In this document: in pieces, positions 44,516 through 45,949 of the stretch
How the letters are laid out: every line of letters begins with the position of its first letter
Numbering within the stretch: position 1 is the stretch's first letter
NCBI GenBank assembly: GCA_947568535.1
Contig: CANOPF010000005.1
Location: 1 to 45,949 of the forward strand
Direction of reading: 5' to 3'
Source of the DNA: an uncultured Clostridium sp.
GTDB lineage: Bacteria > Bacillota > Clostridia > TANB77 > CAG-508
DNA length: 45,949 nt
Program-made: the position numbers and the translations under genes
Notes under the pieces: model-generated
What the model saw: the letters and a program-made list of their open reading frames with translations, nothing else
Databases searched by the model: none
Told to the model about the DNA's origin: nothing

Positions 44516-45179
44516 AATAATTATAACAGGAGCAAGTGATGGTTTAGCAAGGCAACTAGCCTTGAAATGTGTGGAAAATAATATCAAAGTAGTGGCACTT
44601 TGCAGAAGAAAACCAGATTATGAATGTGATTTTATAAAAACTGATTTAAGTAAAGAAACATCAATCAAAGAGTCTTGTGATGAAATCAAAAATAAGTTTA
44701 AAAAATTTGATGCTCTTATTAACTGTGCAGGAGTAATTAGTTTGCAAAAAGTAGATGAAATTACATATGATGAGTTAAACAATTTGATTGCTGTAAATAG
44801 TGTTGCACCAATATTTTTAACATCTCAATTAATGAATTTAATTAAGGAAAATCATGCAGATATAATAAATGTAGGTTCAACTTGCGGTACAAAGGCAGGA
44901 TATGAAGAACAATTAGCATATACAACATCAAAATGGGCAATAAGAGGAACAAGTTATAATTTACAAGTAGAATTAAAGAAATACAATTCAAGGGTAATAC
45001 AACTTAATGTAGGTGGAATGAATACAAAATTTCATACAAAATATAATGGAAAAGAAATAGAACATCCAGAAGAATGGATGAATCCAAAGGATATTGCTGA
45101 TATTATGTTATACACATTGAGTTTACCAAAAAATATTGAAGTTAGCGAGATTACAATAAATAGAAAAAATGTACAATAG
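44508..45179 (+). CDS. Short-chain dehydrogenase/reductase
   Basis: 223 residues from ATG 44508. Rossmann fold with TGASDGLARQLA (TGxxxGxG-like; the last Gly is Ala), NCAG, catalytic Ser in NVGSTCGTKAG and YTTSK (YxxxK). NAD(P)-dependent oxidoreductase of unknown substrate. An upstream in-frame ATG (44499) is possible but too close to the presumed ribosome-binding site. Overlaps the GNAT gene; the S51 peptidase gene follows after 11 bases, so the three form one operon. Confidence 0.87.
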   Translation: MDRIIITGASDGLARQLALKCVENNIKVVALCRRKPDYECDFIKTDLSKETSIKESCDEIKNKFKKFDALINCAGVISLQKVDEITYDELNNLIAVNSVAPIFLTSQLMNLIKENHADIINVGSTCGTKAGYEEQLAYTTSKWAIRGTSYNLQVELKKYNSRVIQLNVGGMNTKFHTKYNGKEIEHPEEWMNPKDIADIMLYTLSLPKNIEVSEITINRKNVQ

Positions 45180-45190
45180 GAGGAATAAAA

Positions 45191-45868
45191 ATGAAATTAT
45201 TATTAGCTTCTCAAGGATTTTTAACGAAAGAAATAGCAAGTGAAGTTGAAACAGTAGTAGGTAAAAATTTGAATGAAATTAACATAGCTATAGTAAATGA
45301 ATCATACCTAGAATTAGATAGAGATAAAGATAAAAGATGGGTAATTAAAGAACTTAGTTGTTTAGAAAAATACATAGGTGGAAGAATAGATTTTATAGAC
45401 TTTAAGAGATTGCCAAAAGATGAAATATCTAAAAGAATTGAGCAAGCAGATTTAATTTATTTTGTAGGTGGTAAGCAAAATGTACTTGCGAGAATTATTA
45501 GAGAGTATGATTTGAAAGATATTATAGACAAAATGATTAAAAGCAAAGTAATAATGGGAACATCAGCTGGTTCTATTATATGGGGAAAACAAATTGAATC
45601 TGAAACATACTTTAAAGAAAGATATGAGAAAAATGTAAAAGATATAGTTGATAGAGATTATGGGATTGTTCATTTTAATATTATTCCACATTATTTAAAA
45701 AAAGGTAGAGAAAAATGGAATCAAGAATTTTTAAGTAGAACTCTAAAAGATGAGAAATTTCCAATATATGCAATAAATGATAATCAAATGATTTCTTATG
45801 TTGATGGAAAAATACATTTTATTGGTGGAGAACCAGTTGTATTTGGAAAAAAAGTATTAATAATATAG
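45191..45868 (+). CDS. Peptidase E-like (S51) protein
   Basis: 225 residues. Class I glutamine-amidotransferase-like fold with the nucleophile Ser in MGTSAGSIIWG, the preceding IYFVGGKQNVLARII, and VHFNIIPHYLKKGRE with the His. S51 enzymes cleave Asp-Xaa dipeptides; some members act in other pathways. TAGGAGG overlaps the end of the SDR gene. Complete, stop TAG. Confidence 0.86.
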   Translation: MKLLLASQGFLTKEIASEVETVVGKNLNEINIAIVNESYLELDRDKDKRWVIKELSCLEKYIGGRIDFIDFKRLPKDEISKRIEQADLIYFVGGKQNVLARIIREYDLKDIIDKMIKSKVIMGTSAGSIIWGKQIESETYFKERYEKNVKDIVDRDYGIVHFNIIPHYLKKGREKWNQEFLSRTLKDEKFPIYAINDNQMISYVDGKIHFIGGEPVVFGKKVLII

Positions 45869-45949
45869 ATATAGAAATTAGATTTAGGTAATTGAAGAGA
45901 GTATAGAAAAAGTTGTGTAAATAAATCCTTCCGTGATAAAATAAAAAAT
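45869..45949. other. Window end, no gene visible
   Basis: 81 AT-rich bases with no start codon in a good context and no clear terminator. Confidence 0.5.

Noticed and set aside
1..45949. CRISPR arrays, rRNA or tRNA genes
   Set aside because: No regularly spaced repeats, and no stretch with rRNA or convincing tRNA cloverleaf features was seen by eye. Small tRNAs could be missed without a covariance search.

Overview
The window is AT-rich (roughly 30% GC by eye), dense, and comes from an anaerobic, endospore-forming low-GC Firmicute, most likely an uncultured Clostridia lineage. The evidence is pyruvate formate-lyase with its activase, a bifunctional AdhE, and a spoIIGA-sigE-sigG sporulation locus directly behind ftsA-ftsZ. 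TGA is used as a stop, and CGA, CGT and CGC all fall at conserved arginines.

The central observation is a recoding pattern. Seven times a conserved gene breaks by one extra base, and every time the extra base is a C before GGN, so that the zero-frame codon at the break is CGG. Skipping the C (reading CGGN as glycine, or a +1 shift at CGG) restores the family sequence. The sites are in a large serine recombinase, an interrupted polysaccharide deacetylase, a winged-helix protein, pflA (two sites), sigE and a RusA-like resolvase. I checked every CGG by hand on the coding strand of each annotated gene. The only other in-frame CGG is in a cargo gene of a mobile element with visibly different codon use (7913-9208). 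CGG therefore looks unassigned and shift-inducing in this organism. I know of no described bacterial system of this kind, though I could not search.

Layout. 1-2900: a truncated C39-like/SH3 protein, then an accessory patch of two small XRE regulators and several proteins of 42-59 residues, with an exactly repeated operator-like palindrome. 3014-3803: two small membrane proteins (DUF2752, DUF4190). 3952-12347: a sporulation-type polysaccharide deacetylase gene split by a 7.6-kb element (about 4162-11767). The element carries a GNAT, a MntA/HepT toxin-antitoxin pair, an AAA ATPase, RepA-like debris, a MazF-like cargo gene, a candidate small RNA and the recombinase. Joining its ends recreates a near-perfect palindromic attP around a central TG, and joining the flanks restores the deacetylase reading frame, so the element resembles the sigK-skin and spsM gene-interrupting elements.

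12415-19553: a housekeeping run (SSB-like protein, GT-C-like membrane protein, lspA, rluD, rluB, an S1 protein, the winged-helix protein). 19579-28686: fermentation (pflB-pflA, adhE), an XRE regulator, an M23 peptidase and asnS. 28930-38394: the envelope, division and sporulation cluster murA-ftsQ-two DUF881 genes-sbp-ftsA-ftsZ-spoIIGA-sigE-sigG. 38508-45949: a damaged YlmC/YmxH-like gene, DUF3006 with a ComEC-type metallo-hydrolase, then an accessory island with a BRO antirepressor, the RusA-like resolvase, replic-relax-like and RepA-like proteins, a GNAT, an SDR and a peptidase E.

The genes work together in three visible ways. PflA activates PflB, whose acetyl-CoA AdhE can reduce to ethanol. 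MurA, FtsQ, FtsA and FtsZ build the septum. SpoIIGA processes pro-SigE, and SigG follows in the forespore. Because SigE and PflA appear to depend on CGG recoding, that decoding must be efficient for both sporulation and fermentation.
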